Shown in pieces: positions 1-11,396 of a DNA stretch of 64,000 bases. Position 1 is the first letter of the stretch. Each line of letters opens with the position of its first letter. The notes under the pieces were generated by a model. The model was not told where the DNA came from. It made no database searches and saw only the letters and a program-made list of their open reading frames with translations. The DNA comes from Lepus europaeus (taxonomy: Eukaryota; Chordata; Mammalia; Lagomorpha; Leporidae). The stretch is taken from contig NC_084847.1 of assembly GCF_033115175.1 (NCBI RefSeq), forward strand, positions 44,997,905 to 45,061,904, read 5' to 3'. The position numbers and the translations under genes were made by a program.

Positions 1-227
1 GCAACAGTCAGGCTGCACTGATCCAAAGCCAGGATCCAGGAGCTTCTTCTGGGTCTCCCACATTGGTGCAGGGGCTGAAGGACTTGGGCCATCCCCTACC
101 ACTTTCCCAGGCCATAGCAGAGAGCAGTATCAGAAGTGGAGCAGCCAGGACTCAAAGCAGTACCAATACAGAATGCAGGCACTGCCAGCAGCAGCTTTAT
201 TGGCTATGCTGCAGCGACAGCCCCCTC
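1..227 (-). mobile_element. CSINE (tRNA-derived SINE), cut by window edge
   Basis: Antisense copy of the lagomorph C-type SINE. The body words of the family are readable in reverse complement, including GGCCTGGGAAAG and the CCCATGTGGG-like block. The 3' tail lies outside the window. It meets a plus-strand SINE tail at about 230. Confidence 0.85.
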
Positions 228-231
228 TTGC

Positions 232-310
232 AGAAATTTAAGGAGTGAATCAGCACAAGATAGATCTCTCTGTATCTCTGCCTTTAATGAATTAAATAAA
301 TGAATTTAAA
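232..310 (+). mobile_element. CSINE 3' tail fragment
   Basis: Only the last part of a plus-strand CSINE is present: a GGAGTGAA-type block, a short CT stretch and an AATAAATGAAT tail. The rest is missing or was replaced by the antisense copy to its left. Confidence 0.6.
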
Positions 311-369
311 AATTTTAAATACAAAATAAGATCACGGAAAATGTTTAAAAACAAGTATTAGCATGAGCA

Positions 370-682
370 TTTGGTGCAGTAGCTAAACACTCCAATTTTG
401 TCAGAGTGCTAGCTTTGAGTTCAACACCCCACTTGTGATAAAACTTCCTGTGAATGCACCCCTGGGCAGTAGGTAGTGGTTCAAGTTATTGGGTCCTTGC
501 CACACATGTGGGAGGCCAGGATGGACTTCCTGGCTCCTGTGTCCAACCTGGTTGAGTTGCAGCTGCTGTAGGGTTTTGTTTGTTTGTTTTTGTTTTTGGA
601 GGGGGTGAAACAGCTGATGCAAGATCTCCCTCCCTCTGTCTCTCTCTGCCTTTCAATTAAAAAAATCAATAAATAAGACCAT
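370..682 (+). mobile_element. Old diverged CSINE
   Basis: Plus-strand SINE with a recognisable tail (TCTCTCTCTGCCTTTCAA followed by AATAAATAAG) and a weakly preserved body. A T/G-rich run at about 573-600 interrupts the region before the tail. The divergence points to an older subfamily than its neighbours. Confidence 0.7.
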
Positions 683-689
683 TTAAAAA

Positions 690-935
690 AGGATGACAGA
701 GAAAACAATTGTAATTATATTACATACTAACCCACTTACATCAATAATCACTTTAAATGTGCATTATCTAAATACATCGAGGATAGAGGTTGATATGGAG
801 AAAATAAAACCAAGATCCAACTTCACGCTGTCTATAGGAAAATCATTTAAATATACAGACACATGGAGGGGATTGGAAGTCATCTGGGTCGAACACATTT
901 CCTTTGCATAGTAGGAATGTATTCAAGATGTATGT
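690..935 (+). mobile_element. Old L1 fragment, ORF2 5' (endonuclease) region
   Basis: The words ATCACTTTAAATGT and TGCTGTCTATA lie in the order and spacing of the start of L1 ORF2 (the N-V-N and C-C-L-Q-E-T regions of the endonuclease). The intact copy at 51,740-51,900 shows the same order. The fragment is heavily diverged and has no open frame. It is truncated on both sides and a SINE follows at once. Confidence 0.5.
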
Positions 936-939
936 TGTT

Positions 940-1292
940 GGCTGGCACCGCGGCTCAATAGGCTAATCCTCCACCTTGCGACCAGGTTCTAGTCCTGGTC
1001 GGGGTGCCGGATTCTGTCACGGTTGCCCCTCTTCCAGGCCAGCTCTCTGCTGTGGCCAGGGAGTGCAGTGGAGGATGACCAAAGTGCTTGGGCCCTGCAC
1101 CCCATGGGAGACCAGGAGAAGCACCTAGCTCCTGCCTTTGGATCAGCGTGGTGCGCCGGCCGCAGTGTGCTGGCTGCGGCGGCCATTGAAGGGTGAACCA
1201 ACGGCAAAAGGAAGACCTTTCTCTCTGTCTCTCTTTCACTGTCCACTCTGCCTGTCAAAAATTTTCAAAAATAAATAAAGAAAAAAATAATA
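940..1292 (+). mobile_element. CSINE, 'AGGCTAATCCTCC' head type
   Basis: Full-length plus-strand SINE with the head variant GGCTAATCCTCC in place of the commoner GGGTAAAGC head. The tail is CTGTCAAAAATTTTCAAAAATAAATAAAG. The same head type occurs at 63,150-63,500. It has kept many CpGs, so it looks young. Confidence 0.9.
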
Positions 1293-1514
1293 AAAGATGT
1301 ATGTTGTGCAAAATGGTGAGAATAGTTAATAACAATGTGTTCTACTATAGAAAATGAATAACAGTTTAAAATTTTAAGTATTCTCATCATGAAAAATAGG
1401 TATATAATGAATGGATATGTTAATGCCTAATTTGTTCATTAAAATCATATAAATATTTCCAAACATGACTATGTGCTAAAGACATTTCATTCTTATCAGC
1501 TTAAGACACATATA

Positions 1515-1830
1515 GGGGCCAGCGCCATGGATCACTTGGATAATCCTCTTCCTGCGGTGCCGGCATCCCACGTGGGCACTGGTTTCTAGTCCCAGTTGCT
1601 TCTTTTCCAGTCCAGCTCTCTGCTGTGGCCCGTGAAGGCAGTGGAGAATGTCCCAGGTGCTTGGGCCCCTGCACCTGCATGGGAGAACAGGAAGAAGCAC
1701 CTGGCTCCTGGATTTGGATCTACGCAGTATTGGCCATGGCGGAGTGAGTCAATGGAAGGAAGACCTTTCTCTCTGTCTCTCTCTCACTGTCTATAACTCT
1801 ACCTATCAAATACATAAATAAATAAAAGAC
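1515..1830 (+). mobile_element. CSINE, second-type head
   Basis: Plus-strand SINE with GGATAATCCTCTTCCTGC in the head and an AATAAATAAAAG tail. It belongs to the same broad head group as the copies at 940 and 46,318. Confidence 0.88.
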
Positions 1831-1854
1831 ACAACTGATTAAAAATAAAACTAG

Positions 1855-2200
1855 GGGCCAGTGCTGTGGCACAGTGGGTTAATGCCCTGGCCTAAAGAGC
1901 CAGCATCCTATATGGGCACCAGTTGGAGACTTGGCTGCTCCACTTCTGATCCAGCTCTGTGCTATGGCCTGGGGAAGCAGTACATGGACCAAGTTCTTGG
2001 GTCCTTGCACCCAAATTGGAGACCAGGAAGAAGTTCCTGGCTCCTGGCTTCAGGCTGGCACAACTCCAGCCATTGCAGCCATCTGGGGAGTGAACCAGCA
2101 GATGGAAGACCTCTCTCTCTTTCTCTCCTCTCTCTGTGTAACTCTGACTTTCAAGTAAATAAATAAATCTTTAAAGAAAATAAAAATAAAAGTAAAAATA
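1855..2200 (+). mobile_element. CSINE
   Basis: Plus-strand, near full length. The head is GGGGCCAGTGCTGTGGCAC, followed by the tRNA-like segment, the CT-rich stretch at about 2,109-2,138 and AAATAAATAAATC. Confidence 0.92.
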
Positions 2201-2203
2201 TGC

Positions 2204-2450
2204 TCCTGGAGCTGTGGCATAGTGGGTAAAGCCACCGCCTGCAGTGCCAGCATCCAATATGGTTGCTGGTTTGAGACCCAGTTGCTCCAGTTCTAATCCA
2301 GCTCTCTGCTATGGCCTGGGAAAGCAGTAGAAGATGGCCCAAGTCCTTGGGCCTCCGCATTCATGAGAGACCCAGAAGAAGCTCCTGGCTCCTGCCTTCA
2401 AATTGGCACAGCTATTGCTGCCAACTGGGAAGTGAACCAGCAGATGGAAG

Positions 2451-2490
<40 letters not shown>

Positions 2491-2550
2491 GTCCTTCACT
2501 CTCTGTGTAAATCTGCCTTTCAAATTAATAAATAAATCTTTTAAAAATAA
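2204..2550 (+). mobile_element. CSINE with long (CT)n
   Basis: Plus-strand SINE. The CT microsatellite at about 2,454-2,486 has expanded inside the element. It follows the previous SINE almost without a gap, giving a tandem pair that is probably one insertion into the tail of another. Confidence 0.92.
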
Positions 2551-3208
2551 GCAGAAATATAGTCCATTACAATACCAGTCCAATGAAACCTAGAAAACAA
2601 AACATTCATTTCTGACTAATCAGGATTTAGGTCAGAATACTACATGGGTTATACAGTGAGACAATAGGCAGTTCTCCAAGAAATTATAATGCTTTTACCA
2701 GTTTTCCTACATAGGACAATAGGAAACAACTTATAGAACTAAACACAAAAATATAAATCCACCATTGGTAATCAGTACATAAATGAACAGTGTAAATATT
2801 CAACCAATGGTCACTAGTAACTAGCAATATGTTACCATACAGAAATGTCAGTTAACACTAGCTGGAGTAAATAAATAAATAAGGTCACTTCAAGTGCTGA
2901 GAAATCAAAAACTAAATAAGAGTATATGCATGAAAAGTTAGATACTTAATCCTTCTACTCCACTAACACTTCCTACAGAATTCGAATTGATTCACAATCT
3001 ATAACCTAACATTTTCCATTATTTTAAAAAACTATCATGAATTAACATGAAGAAATAAATTAAGAAAAATATTATCACAAATATCAAAAAATAAACCAAG
3101 AAAAACTCACTGTTGAGCATAATATATTCTAAGCTACAACAAACATTAAAAAGAACCTAGACTCATTCACCACTGAGGGCAGAGGTTGAAGAGATCAAGA
3201 AGACCTCT
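2551..3208. other. AT-rich stretch, nothing recognised
   Basis: About 660 bp of AT-rich DNA with no open frame, RNA gene or repeat that I can name. It could be a very old L1 body, but I found no diagnostic word. Confidence 0.5.
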
Positions 3209-3537
3209 GGGGGCCAACATCGTGGCATAGCAGATAAAGCTGCTGCTTGCAGAGCAGCCATCCCAAATGGGTGCCTGTTCCTGTCTGGACTGCTCCACTT
3301 CCAATCCAGCTCTCTGCTATGGCCTAAGAAATCAGCAGAATATGATCCAAGTCCCGGGGCCCCTGCATGCCCATGTGAGACCAGAAAGAAGCTCCCAGCT
3401 CCTAGCTTCAGATGGGCACAACTTCAGTCATTGTGGCCAACTGGGAATTGAACCAGTGGATGGAAACTGACCCCCCCCCACACACACCTCTGCCTTTCAA
3501 ATAATTAAATAAATCTAAAAAAAATTTTAAAAGACAA
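3209..3537 (+). mobile_element. CSINE
   Basis: Plus-strand SINE starting GGGGCCAACATCGTGGCAT. The CT tract is replaced by a short C-run and CACACA at about 3,470-3,486. The tail is AATTAAATAAATC. Confidence 0.9.
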
Positions 3538-5252
3538 CCCATGAACTGAACAAGGCCCATTTATTTGAATGGGTAGTCATTCCATGAGTGTTTACATTAT
3601 TATTCAAACTTACCAGAAAGTAAAAACATCCTCTTTCCTTTTTCAGGTCTTATTATTGAATAAACAGATTCCATGAAAGAAAATAGCAATGTAACATTCA
3701 AATAATGGCACATAATTCCTACATAAGTGGGGAAATTGTAAATAAATGGAAGCAAATTTCCACAAAATACATGAAATGGAATGAGCTCTGGGAAGCAGCC
3801 TGCTGAACCCACAGTTCACAGGGAACCTACACTCAGAAGGTTCCCCAGGTTTCAAGTCTTGGTGATCACATCTCACTGAAGAGATGCATACCATGGGAGC
3901 TCATTCCTAGCTACTGAGGGATGCCTAAAAGAGTCAGAAATTTTAATTCTGAGGGCTTCACACTTTTTATCTAGAATTAGCAGAGGCTTCAGATTCAGGG
4001 CTCACTCCCACCAGGCACCTCTAGGCAGAAGCCAGTGCAAGACATGTGTCTTCTATTTCTGGTCCCCATCTCTTTTCTGAAGTTTTCTGTGGATCTCACT
4101 CAGAGTCTTCATTAGCATAAGCTTAGCTATTATAGGAAAATGGTGGTTATGAAGAATCAGAGCCACTCTAATCAGGAAACTGCAAGGGTCTTAAATATAC
4201 ATGGGCCAGAAATTGAGGAGAAAAGAAAATATATTTTTATTATACAAATCATAACTAAACTCTCAACTTCATAAACCTGTTCTCACCCTTCAAAATTTGA
4301 TCTTCACAGATATTCTGATTTTATACAAACCATCGTCTGACTAAACCAACTCCATGACACAAAATAAAGCTGCTGTGTGCCGAAAGTGCATTTGCTTTTC
4401 AGGTCTTATACCAGTTAACTAGGATGCGCTTCCCTTGGCATTTACAAATGTTCTACTCCCTACAGAAGGTTGAGAGAAAAGAGCATGCATCAGTCATTTT
4501 TGTCTTGTCCCTTCAGTACCAGCATCTAGCTAGCTGATATTAATATGTCTCCAAGGAATGAGAACTGTAGTTGAGAGAAAATCTTAATGTCCCAAAGAGT
4601 GAGCTATCTTGATGGAGGGTATTTAATAGATTCCCTAGTTTTAGGGCACCAATTACCACCCTGGATTCTCCCTCAACTTACTGTTGTTCTTCAGGAAGAT
4701 GAGCAAGGGGATTTGTTAGACTCTGTTGTGGCATTGAGGCCCTGTTAGGCCACTGGGCCTGCACTGCACCTTTAGGCCCGATGAAAGTGGGCACAGATAG
4801 ATAATTTAAAGTTTGGTGAAATATTTATTGCTTGGGAAAGCCCTGCACCTGGGATATTCCAAACTGCTAGACAATGCACTGTAAATTTCACAAAGGAGCC
4901 TTTCTGCATGCCCCCCACCCATCTTATCAGAGTCAATGTGGTGCTCTGCACCTCCCCCAATAGGCCGCTTGAGAAGGGACACTGCTGCTGCGCAAATGGA
5001 ATGAAGTCTGGCTAAAAAACCCTTGCCCTCTGTATGGGCAGGCTTAACCCCCACAGTCTTTATCCCCCACCTCGGGTTCAGCCCCCAATTAAAGCAAAGT
5101 CTTATCAATTTAATGGGCCTCCTTGTCTGTTTTGAACCCTAAAATCCTAAAACCTATCAAGAATAACATTCACTCTGCATTCATACAAATGTGGACATCT
5201 GTGACCATCACTCACAAATAGTTCTGAAACCCAGGAAGAGGAAGAGAAGGGT
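3538..5252. other. Unassigned stretch; possible LTR-like relic at 4,730-5,120
   Basis: About 1.7 kb without a gene. Short frames here are chance. The part at about 4,730-5,120 has a GC-richer body, an AATTAAAG-like word and a following T/G-rich end, which loosely resembles a solitary LTR. I found no convincing terminal pair or flanking duplication, so no family is claimed. Confidence 0.3.
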
Positions 5253-5600
5253 GTAGGGATCAGCAGTGTGGTGCAGCAGGCTAAAGCCCCAGCCTGCAGC
5301 ACCAGCATCCCATGTGGGCACCAGTTCGAGTCCCAGCTGTTCTACTTCCAAATCAGCTCTCTGCTAATGTGCCTGGGAAAGCAGTGGAAGGTGGACCAAG
5401 TCCTTGGGTCCCTGCACCCACTTGGGAGACCCAGGGGGGAAGCTCCCAGCTCTGGGCTTTGGATCAGTTCAGCTCCAGTCATTCCAGCCATTTGAGGAGT
5501 GAACCAGCAGATGGATGACCTCTCCCTCTCTCAGTCTCTACCTCTCTGTGCAATTCTGTGCTTCAAATAAATAAAATAAATCTCAAAAAAAGAGAGAGAG
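5253..5600 (+). mobile_element. CSINE
   Basis: Plus-strand copy (GGGATCAGCAGTGTGGTGCA head, AAATAAATAAAATAAATC tail) followed by a GA-rich run. Full length with moderate divergence. Confidence 0.9.
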
Positions 5601-5712
5601 CAAGGTGTATCGACAAGACAATACTCTGTAAAGTTTCTACTAAGAATCTCACACTGATGATGACATTCTGAAAAAAAATCTCTGCACTTAATATCAGTAA
5701 AAGGAGACTGCA

Positions 5713-6013
5713 AAGATTTTTTAACTTCATTTATATTTACTTGATATGCAAATAAATGAAGACAGATAGATATCTTTCACCTACCATGCTTACCCCACAT
5801 GCCAGCAACAGCCAGCAATGGGCCAGGCTTAAGCCATGAGACAGGAACTTAATCTGGGTTTTGGATATTGGTAGCCAGAACACAAGCCACTGTCTGCTGC
5901 CTCCTAGGATGTGCCCTAACTGCAAACTAGGTCAGAAACAGAACCAGGACTTAAACCCAGCACTCTGAGAGGCATGTGGGACCCAAGTGTCACTTTCACC
6001 ACTGCTAATGCAC
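5713..6013 (-). mobile_element. Old antisense CSINE variant
   Basis: Read on the minus strand, it ends in an AATAAATATAAATG-like tail. On the plus strand it shows GGGCCAGGCTTAAGCCA and the tRNA-proximal word CCCAGCACTCTGA followed by GCATGTGGGACCC. That is an older C-SINE variant. The CT tract is lost. Confidence 0.65.
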
Positions 6014-6284
6014 CCACTCCAGGACAATGATTTCTTATAGCACAATGTAATGTAGGCATTGTCTAGTTTTCTCTAACATATAATGTTCACAGACAGAAAA
6101 CAGCCTTTTAAAGAGCTACTGATTGTTTTGTGGGGAAAAAAAGACAAAGTACTGACTCTGAATGGAATTTTTCATGGGGAAAAACACTGGGTAGTATTCT
6201 GAACTGCAGAGTGGAAGTTGGCATTTGGTAATGTGGGAAAAGATCTGGAGATTAAAGATCTCTTCCTCTCATATTAAACATGGT

Positions 6285-6630
6285 TGATCCCCTCTGAAAC
6301 TCGTGAAGATTGAGGTAATCCTGACTGAGAAATTAAGCAGTGAGAATAGGTGTAACAAGTCATTAGGATAAACCCCTCATGTGATTAATGGCCTCTCTCC
6401 CTCAGTCTGCTATGAAGCCACCTGGGATAGGCCTCTCCCACACTCCATCTGTCCACGTGGTGTCTGTGCCATCCTAAGCCTCCACCAGCAAAAAGACCAT
6501 CACCACACACTGCCCCTCATCCCTGGACCAAAAGTGTGCGGTAAATATACCATGCCTTTCTACCATATCGAGTCTGCTGTTCTGTTACTAGCAACAAGGA
6601 AACTGATTCAGACCCCTAGGGAAAACTGAG
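6285..6630 (+). mobile_element. MaLR-type LTR fossil (MLT1/MST-like)
   Basis: Solitary LTR-like relic in plus orientation. It opens with a TGATCCCCTCTGAAACTC-like word, has a TCCACGTGG region in the middle, and ends in a TCTGTTACTAGCAACA-like word of the kind seen at MaLR LTR ends. It is an old, widely diverged, non-coding fossil. The family assignment comes from recalled consensus words only. Confidence 0.5.
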
Positions 6631-6679
6631 CTATGGACTTGAGACCCCGTTGGCCAACTCAAGGAAATTAGGTCATGCG

Positions 6680-7262
6680 TGAAGTTCAGATTCTCCCTTC
6701 TCACCACACAATCTGGAAAGGAGAGGCCCAGGGTTCAGGCAGAGTCACTGCACACCGAGACAGGGCAGCACACCACGGTCCCAGCTGCCGGCCCACCTCA
6801 CCTCCTGTGGGCCAGGAAACCTCACACACTCACCGCTTTCCGGCTTCCCGGGACCCTGGGCGTCCTCCTCAGGGCCCTGCGGTGAGGGAACTTCAGAGTA
6901 GAAGCGTCTGAGCCATCCGGGGCTCTCTCAGGAGCAGAACCAGAAAGATGAATTCTGACTGCAGTGTTGCCCTGGCGCGCTTGATTCAACAGTTCATCCA
7001 GAAGCAGAGGCCGCATGACGTCACAGAGGACGTATCCAATCAGAATTGTCCCTAGCCTGAGGGTGGGCCCTTGGGGTTGAGCCGGGTTGGAGAAGTGAGA
7101 GGCGGGGCTGGGCCTCAGGTCTGAAGCTGCATCCTTGGCAGCTGGGACCTCTGGACAGCCGGGGCCGGGCCCTCAGGATCCCTCTCCTGAGGCTTCAGCT
7201 TCCCTGTCCAAGATCCTGTTCACTGCTTGAAACTCAGAGCTTGTGGTAATCTTCACGTGAGT
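6680..7262 (+). promoter_or_regulatory. GC-rich promoter-like block with CRE, CCAAT box and candidate first-exon donor
   Basis: A short CpG-bearing, GC-rich block stands out from AT-rich repeats on both sides. It contains a perfect palindromic CRE (TGACGTCA, 7,016-7,023) and, 12 bp downstream, CCAATCAGA (7,035-7,043), a correctly oriented CCAAT box. GC-rich boxes (GGCGGGGC at about 7,101, GGCCGGGC at about 7,162) follow. A consensus splice donor, CAC|GTGAGT, lies at 7,254-7,262. Together these look like a TATA-less housekeeping-type promoter with a non-coding first exon. No coding exon is visible downstream in this window, where old L1 begins, so it may be orphaned, drive a distant exon, or be a retroposed or duplicated 5' end. 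Confidence 0.4.
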
Positions 7263-7269
7263 TACAGTT

Positions 7270-8412
7270 TACTGTTTATTGGATTCTGGGCCTTTTTTTC
7301 TTTGTATTTTTGGCATATTTTTCTGTTAGGTCATTTGATTTTATTAAATACGGATTTGAAGAGTTATATCTTATATTCTTATATATTCATTTTCTAGATT
7401 GTACTTTGTTACCATTTTCTATTTGCTTTTTATGAGTACCTAGTAACCCTCTTGTTTGTGTTGATCATATACCCAATAATTTTGCTTACTTCACCTATCA
7501 GCTCGTATTTAGTTTTGGATAGTATTGGATTATCTCTATATATACTAGTATCATTAGCATATGTTGACAGTTCTTTGCTTAAAATCTGACCCTTTGGATA
7601 AAATTTCCTTTTGTTTGCTTAATTTCCCTAATTATGCATCCTGGACAATGTTGAAGAGAGAAAGTGAGAGGAAAAAGCCTTTTCCAAGTTTACTCCCAGG
7701 GAAAAATCATTCAGTGTTCTGTGTTAATTATGCTGTTTATTATTACTTCATTGTAGCCATCTTAATTATAGTAAGGGAATTACTATTTTTTTACTTCTGT
7801 TAACAGATTCTATTTATGGTTAAAAGCTGAATTTTATTTAAAGGTTTCCAACATTTAAAATCAATGATCATGTGATTTACTTATATTTTTCTTACACATG
7901 AATTATTTACTTGATTTATTTTGGAATGCTAATCACCTTTGCATCTTCTAGTATATCATAATTGTTATCATCACTTCTGTTTTCATATTTAGTTTAAGAA
8001 TAATATTTTGCTTAAAAATATTTGTGCCTCTTTTTAAAAGAGCACGTTAAGTTATTTTCACCTGATCTGACTGTATCACCAACGTAATACTGAATTCAAA
8101 AGGAATTAAAATATATTCACTGTTTATTGCCACTTTGGATGAATCTGGGGGAAATGAGGAAAAATCTTCCTTGTATGTCTAGAATTTTCTATAAGTCTAA
8201 GTCTGAAATTTTGCTTGTGGAATTTGTTGATTGGCTGATTTGATTTTTCAAATATTGATTCAACTTATTTAACTTATATAGAAGTTTCTACATTATACAA
8301 TATCTGGGTTATGGTATATCAGTTTTTAAAATATGGTGACTTTTTGCATCTCTCTAAAAATTTTTTACTCCTATTTCTCAAAATCTTTACTATCTTGTTA
8401 AGGGATATAATT
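7270..8412 (-). mobile_element. Old antisense L1, ORF2 reverse-transcriptase region
   Basis: In antisense, the words match the order of L1 ORF2 around the Y/F-A-D-D and preceding RT segments: TATATATACTAGTATCAT, then GCTTAATTTCCCTAATTATG, then a GATCATGTGATTTACTTAT block. It is diverged with no long frame. A CSINE is inserted at its right side and L1-like sequence resumes after it. Confidence 0.55.
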
Positions 8413-8790
8413 GGAGGGAGGTGGCGGGGGGGCTTTGTGGTGCAACAAGTGAAGCTGGGCCTAGGATGCCAGCATCCCATAAAGGCGCCAATTTAAGTCC
8501 TGACGTAGCACCCTGCTAAATGGCCTGGGAAAGTAGCTGAAGATGGCCCAAGTGTTTGAACCCCTGCAACGCACACAGGAGACCCAGATGAAGCTCCTAG
8601 CTCCTCACTCCTGGCTTTTGCTTCCCCAGCCACTGTAGCCATTTGGGGAGTGACCCAGGAGATGGAAGATCTCTCTCTCTCTCTCTCTCTCTCTCTAACT
8701 CTTTTTTTTTACTCCACTGCCTCCCCCATAACTCTGACTTTCAAATAAATAAATAAATCTTTAAAAGAAAAAAAAAGAAAATCTTTGAAG
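8413..8790 (+). mobile_element. CSINE inserted in old L1
   Basis: Plus-strand SINE with a GTGGTGCAAC head, an expanded CT tract (about 8,670-8,697) and a poly-T/C interruption before the AAATAAATAAATC tail. Confidence 0.88.
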
Positions 8791-9018
8791 CTGATGCTGT
8801 TTGGATTCCTTAATTCGTATTTGTATGGTATTTCTCTTTCACTTCCTTAATGACTTATACTAGTTTTTATTAATTTTGTTAATGTTTTAAAACCCATTTT
8901 TTCCTTATTTCTGTTGTGAACCTTTCTACAGGTATTTCATTAATGCCTGCCTCTGTTTTTTACTTGTCTCTATTGTATATCCCATTCTATAGTTAATTTT
9001 AGTTCTTAAGAAAGAAAT
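8791..9018 (-). mobile_element. Old antisense L1, continuation after SINE
   Basis: T-rich antisense L1-like sequence continuing from the piece left of the SINE (TTCATTAATGCCTGCC and similar). Highly diverged. The call rests on context and composition. Confidence 0.4.
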
Positions 9019-9274
9019 CACTATGCATTGTGGCAGAGTGAGTATAGCTGCTACCTGCAACCCCAGCATCCCATATTGGGCCAGTTTGAGTCCGGACTGC
9101 TACGCTTGCAGTTCAGATCCCTGCTAATGGCCTGGAAAAAGCAGCAAGAGATTGCCCAAGTACTTGGCCCCTGCACCCATATGGGGAATCCAGAGGAAGC
9201 TCCTGGCTCCTGGCTTTCAACTGGCCCAGCTCTGGCCATTGCAACCATTTGGGGAGTGAACAAATGGATGGAAG

Positions 9275-9312
<38 letters not shown>

Positions 9313-9362
9313 ATAAATAAATAAATAAATAAATAAAGCAAGCATGTTAAAAAGAAAAAAAA
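9019..9362 (+). mobile_element. CSINE with (CT)n and (AATA)n
   Basis: Plus-strand SINE with a CT tract (about 9,281-9,310) directly followed by a pure (TAAA)n run (about 9,311-9,340). The homogeneous tail suggests a fairly recent insertion or secondary expansion. Confidence 0.9.
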
Positions 9363-9810
9363 GGAAACCACAATGACTGGTTCTCAGTCACTTGGGGCTC
9401 TAGTTTTTCTCTAAGCAGGTCTCCACCTACTGTGACAATTTATTCTGCATCTCCTGTATTTCTTGCTGTGTTTCCAAATCCTGTAATAATATGCCCTGTC
9501 TGCCTCCTAATGTCTCCAGTTCCATGTGCCTGCTCACTTTGCATATCTCTAATCCTGCTCCTGAAACCCATATGTTATTTGGAATTTCAACATCTCTTTT
9601 ATCTGGGACCCTTGTTCATTTTGACATTTTTGTCATTTTAAAAATGTCATCCAAGCCAGCTCTTTAAAGCTTCTATTCCTTTTCTATTCCTTGTGTCTGC
9701 AGCATGTACCAGCTGCAAGTGTCCTCATCCCTTTTGGGTACAGCACATCTCTAGTCAAGTCTCCTAGTATGCTGGAGACCATGCCAAACCGCATGTGTCT
9801 CCAGCCACTC
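9363..9810. other. Unassigned stretch
   Basis: About 450 bp of intermediate GC content between a SINE and an old L1. The frame at 9,432-9,641 would encode a hydrophobic Cys-rich peptide that I do not recognise. I see no evidence for a gene. Confidence 0.4.
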
Positions 9811-10078
9811 TGCATGTAGTGATTCCATATCAATTTGGTGGTTATTTTCACTAATTCTGTAAAGAATGTCATTGGTGTTTTGATAGGAATAGCATTGAAT
9901 CTGTAGACTGTTTTAGGTGGTATAGACATTTTAATGATTTGATTCTTCAGATCCATGAACAAGGAATATCTTTCCATTTTTTGTGTCTTTGATTATTTCT
10001 TTCATCAATGCTTTAAAATATTTTATAATTTTCCTTTTTGTTGAGTATGTGCTGCAATTCATAGAGGTAGACATGCGA
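9811..10078 (-). mobile_element. Old antisense L1 fragment, ORF2 after RT
   Basis: The minus-strand translation contains [19 protein letters not shown] and TFF, which line up with N-I-I-K-M-S and [13 protein letters not shown] in the intact ORF2 (about residues 810-845). The piece has no complete domain. A CSINE follows. Confidence 0.8.
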
Positions 10079-10080
10079 AT

Positions 10081-10415
10081 TTGGGGCCCGTGCTATGGCA
10101 TAGTGGATAAAGCTGCTGCCTGCAGTGCCAGCATCCCATGTGGGTGCAGGTTTGAGTCCTGGCTGCTTCACTTCTGACAGAGCTCTCTGCTATGGCCTGT
10201 GAAAGCAATGGAGGATGACCCAAGTCCTTGGGCCCTAATACCCGCGTTGGAGACCTGAAGGAAGCTCCTGGTCCCTGGCTTTGGATTGGCACAGCTCCAG
10301 CCATTGTGGCCAAGTGGGGAGTAAACCAGTGGATGGAAGACCACCCCCTCCTCTCCTTCTCTCTCTTTGTAACTCTGACTTCCAAATAAATAAATCTTAA
10401 AGAAAAAGAAGTGTG
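10081..10415 (+). mobile_element. CSINE
   Basis: Plus-strand full-length SINE (GGGGCCCGTGCTATGGCAT head, AAATAAATAAATC tail), moderately conserved with several CpGs retained. Confidence 0.92.
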
Positions 10416-11328
10416 ACTTTGATGTGAGTGTAGACTTCCTAGGGTGTGTATTTTCAGTTCACAAAGACTTTGTTGTCAGTTTCTGTTTGGAAATGTGACC
10501 TTGTTATTGTTGTAGAGGGACACAAAGGGGATAGTCCTTGTTACACTAGCAAGCCTGAGTGAGTGATTCTGGGGTTTGTGGCACCAATAGTTTTGGCTCT
10601 AAGACTGTGTGATATGAACAGGCCCTGTCCCAGGTCTTCCTAGGAGATTTCAACTAGGGGCTTTTACCACCAAAACCCCCATCCCAGGACTGGAGGATGT
10701 GAACTAAACCCTGCTGCAATCCTGTAGGGTAACTACAGCTATAAAGAGGATTTTGTATGAGTAGGTATGGATCTGGAGAGGTAGATGCATATGGATTCCT
10801 CCAGAAGTACCACCAGGTAGAATCTAGTCAGCTTAAAGAAATTAGTACTGATCATTACAGCCCTGGTATTGCAGGGTACAGTGGAGCCATTACTCAGATT
10901 TCCTATGGTGTGAGGCAAGTATTGAGTATAGTGGTGTATATCTGAAACACAGTGATACAAATAGAGCATTCCAAGTGCCATAAGTGAGTGGAAATTACTC
11001 CAAAGATTATAATACTCAATATTAACAATCTTAGTTCCACAAGGCACAGATGAAATTGGACCCAGTTCTCAGAAGGTATACAAGGGTCTTGCTGGGGTTG
11101 ATGTCTTGGGCTACAGCACCATGAGCTAAGTAATGCAGAGGGAAATTCCTCAGGTAAGGTTAGGGCTGCTACTTGTGCTACTCCCAGTAAGACAAGGAGA
11201 ACCCTCTTGTATCTTATAGAGTGAATGGCATAGCTCTGGGGCTTATGGCCCAAACTCCCACAGTGGCAGGATGCAGAGGGCATGCTCCCCACAAACTAAT
11301 TTATGTCTCTAGTCACAGAAATAAACTG
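10416..11328. other. Unassigned stretch
   Basis: About 900 bp of non-SINE sequence without a recognisable gene or repeat. The open frames at 10,739-11,047 and 10,903-11,292 (minus) have no family resemblance that I can see. An old L1 UTR or LTR interior is possible. Confidence 0.4.
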
Positions 11329-11331
11329 CGT

Positions 11332-11346
11332 ATATATGTATATGTG

Positions 11347-11396
<50 letters not shown>

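Noticed and set aside
940-1010. tRNA genes at SINE heads
   Set aside because: The heads are tRNA-derived with RNA polymerase III box-like words, but each continues into a SINE body with CT tract and A-rich tail, so they are SINEs.
4730-5120. Solitary LTR of a retrovirus-like element
   Set aside because: Composition and a polyadenylation-like word are suggestive, but I found no firm ends or flanking duplication and cannot name a family.
5268-5518. Small frames of 60-110 codons across SINEs
   Set aside because: Near-identical peptides (for example LLIQLSAMAWESS-like) recur at every CSINE copy, so they are translations of the repeat.
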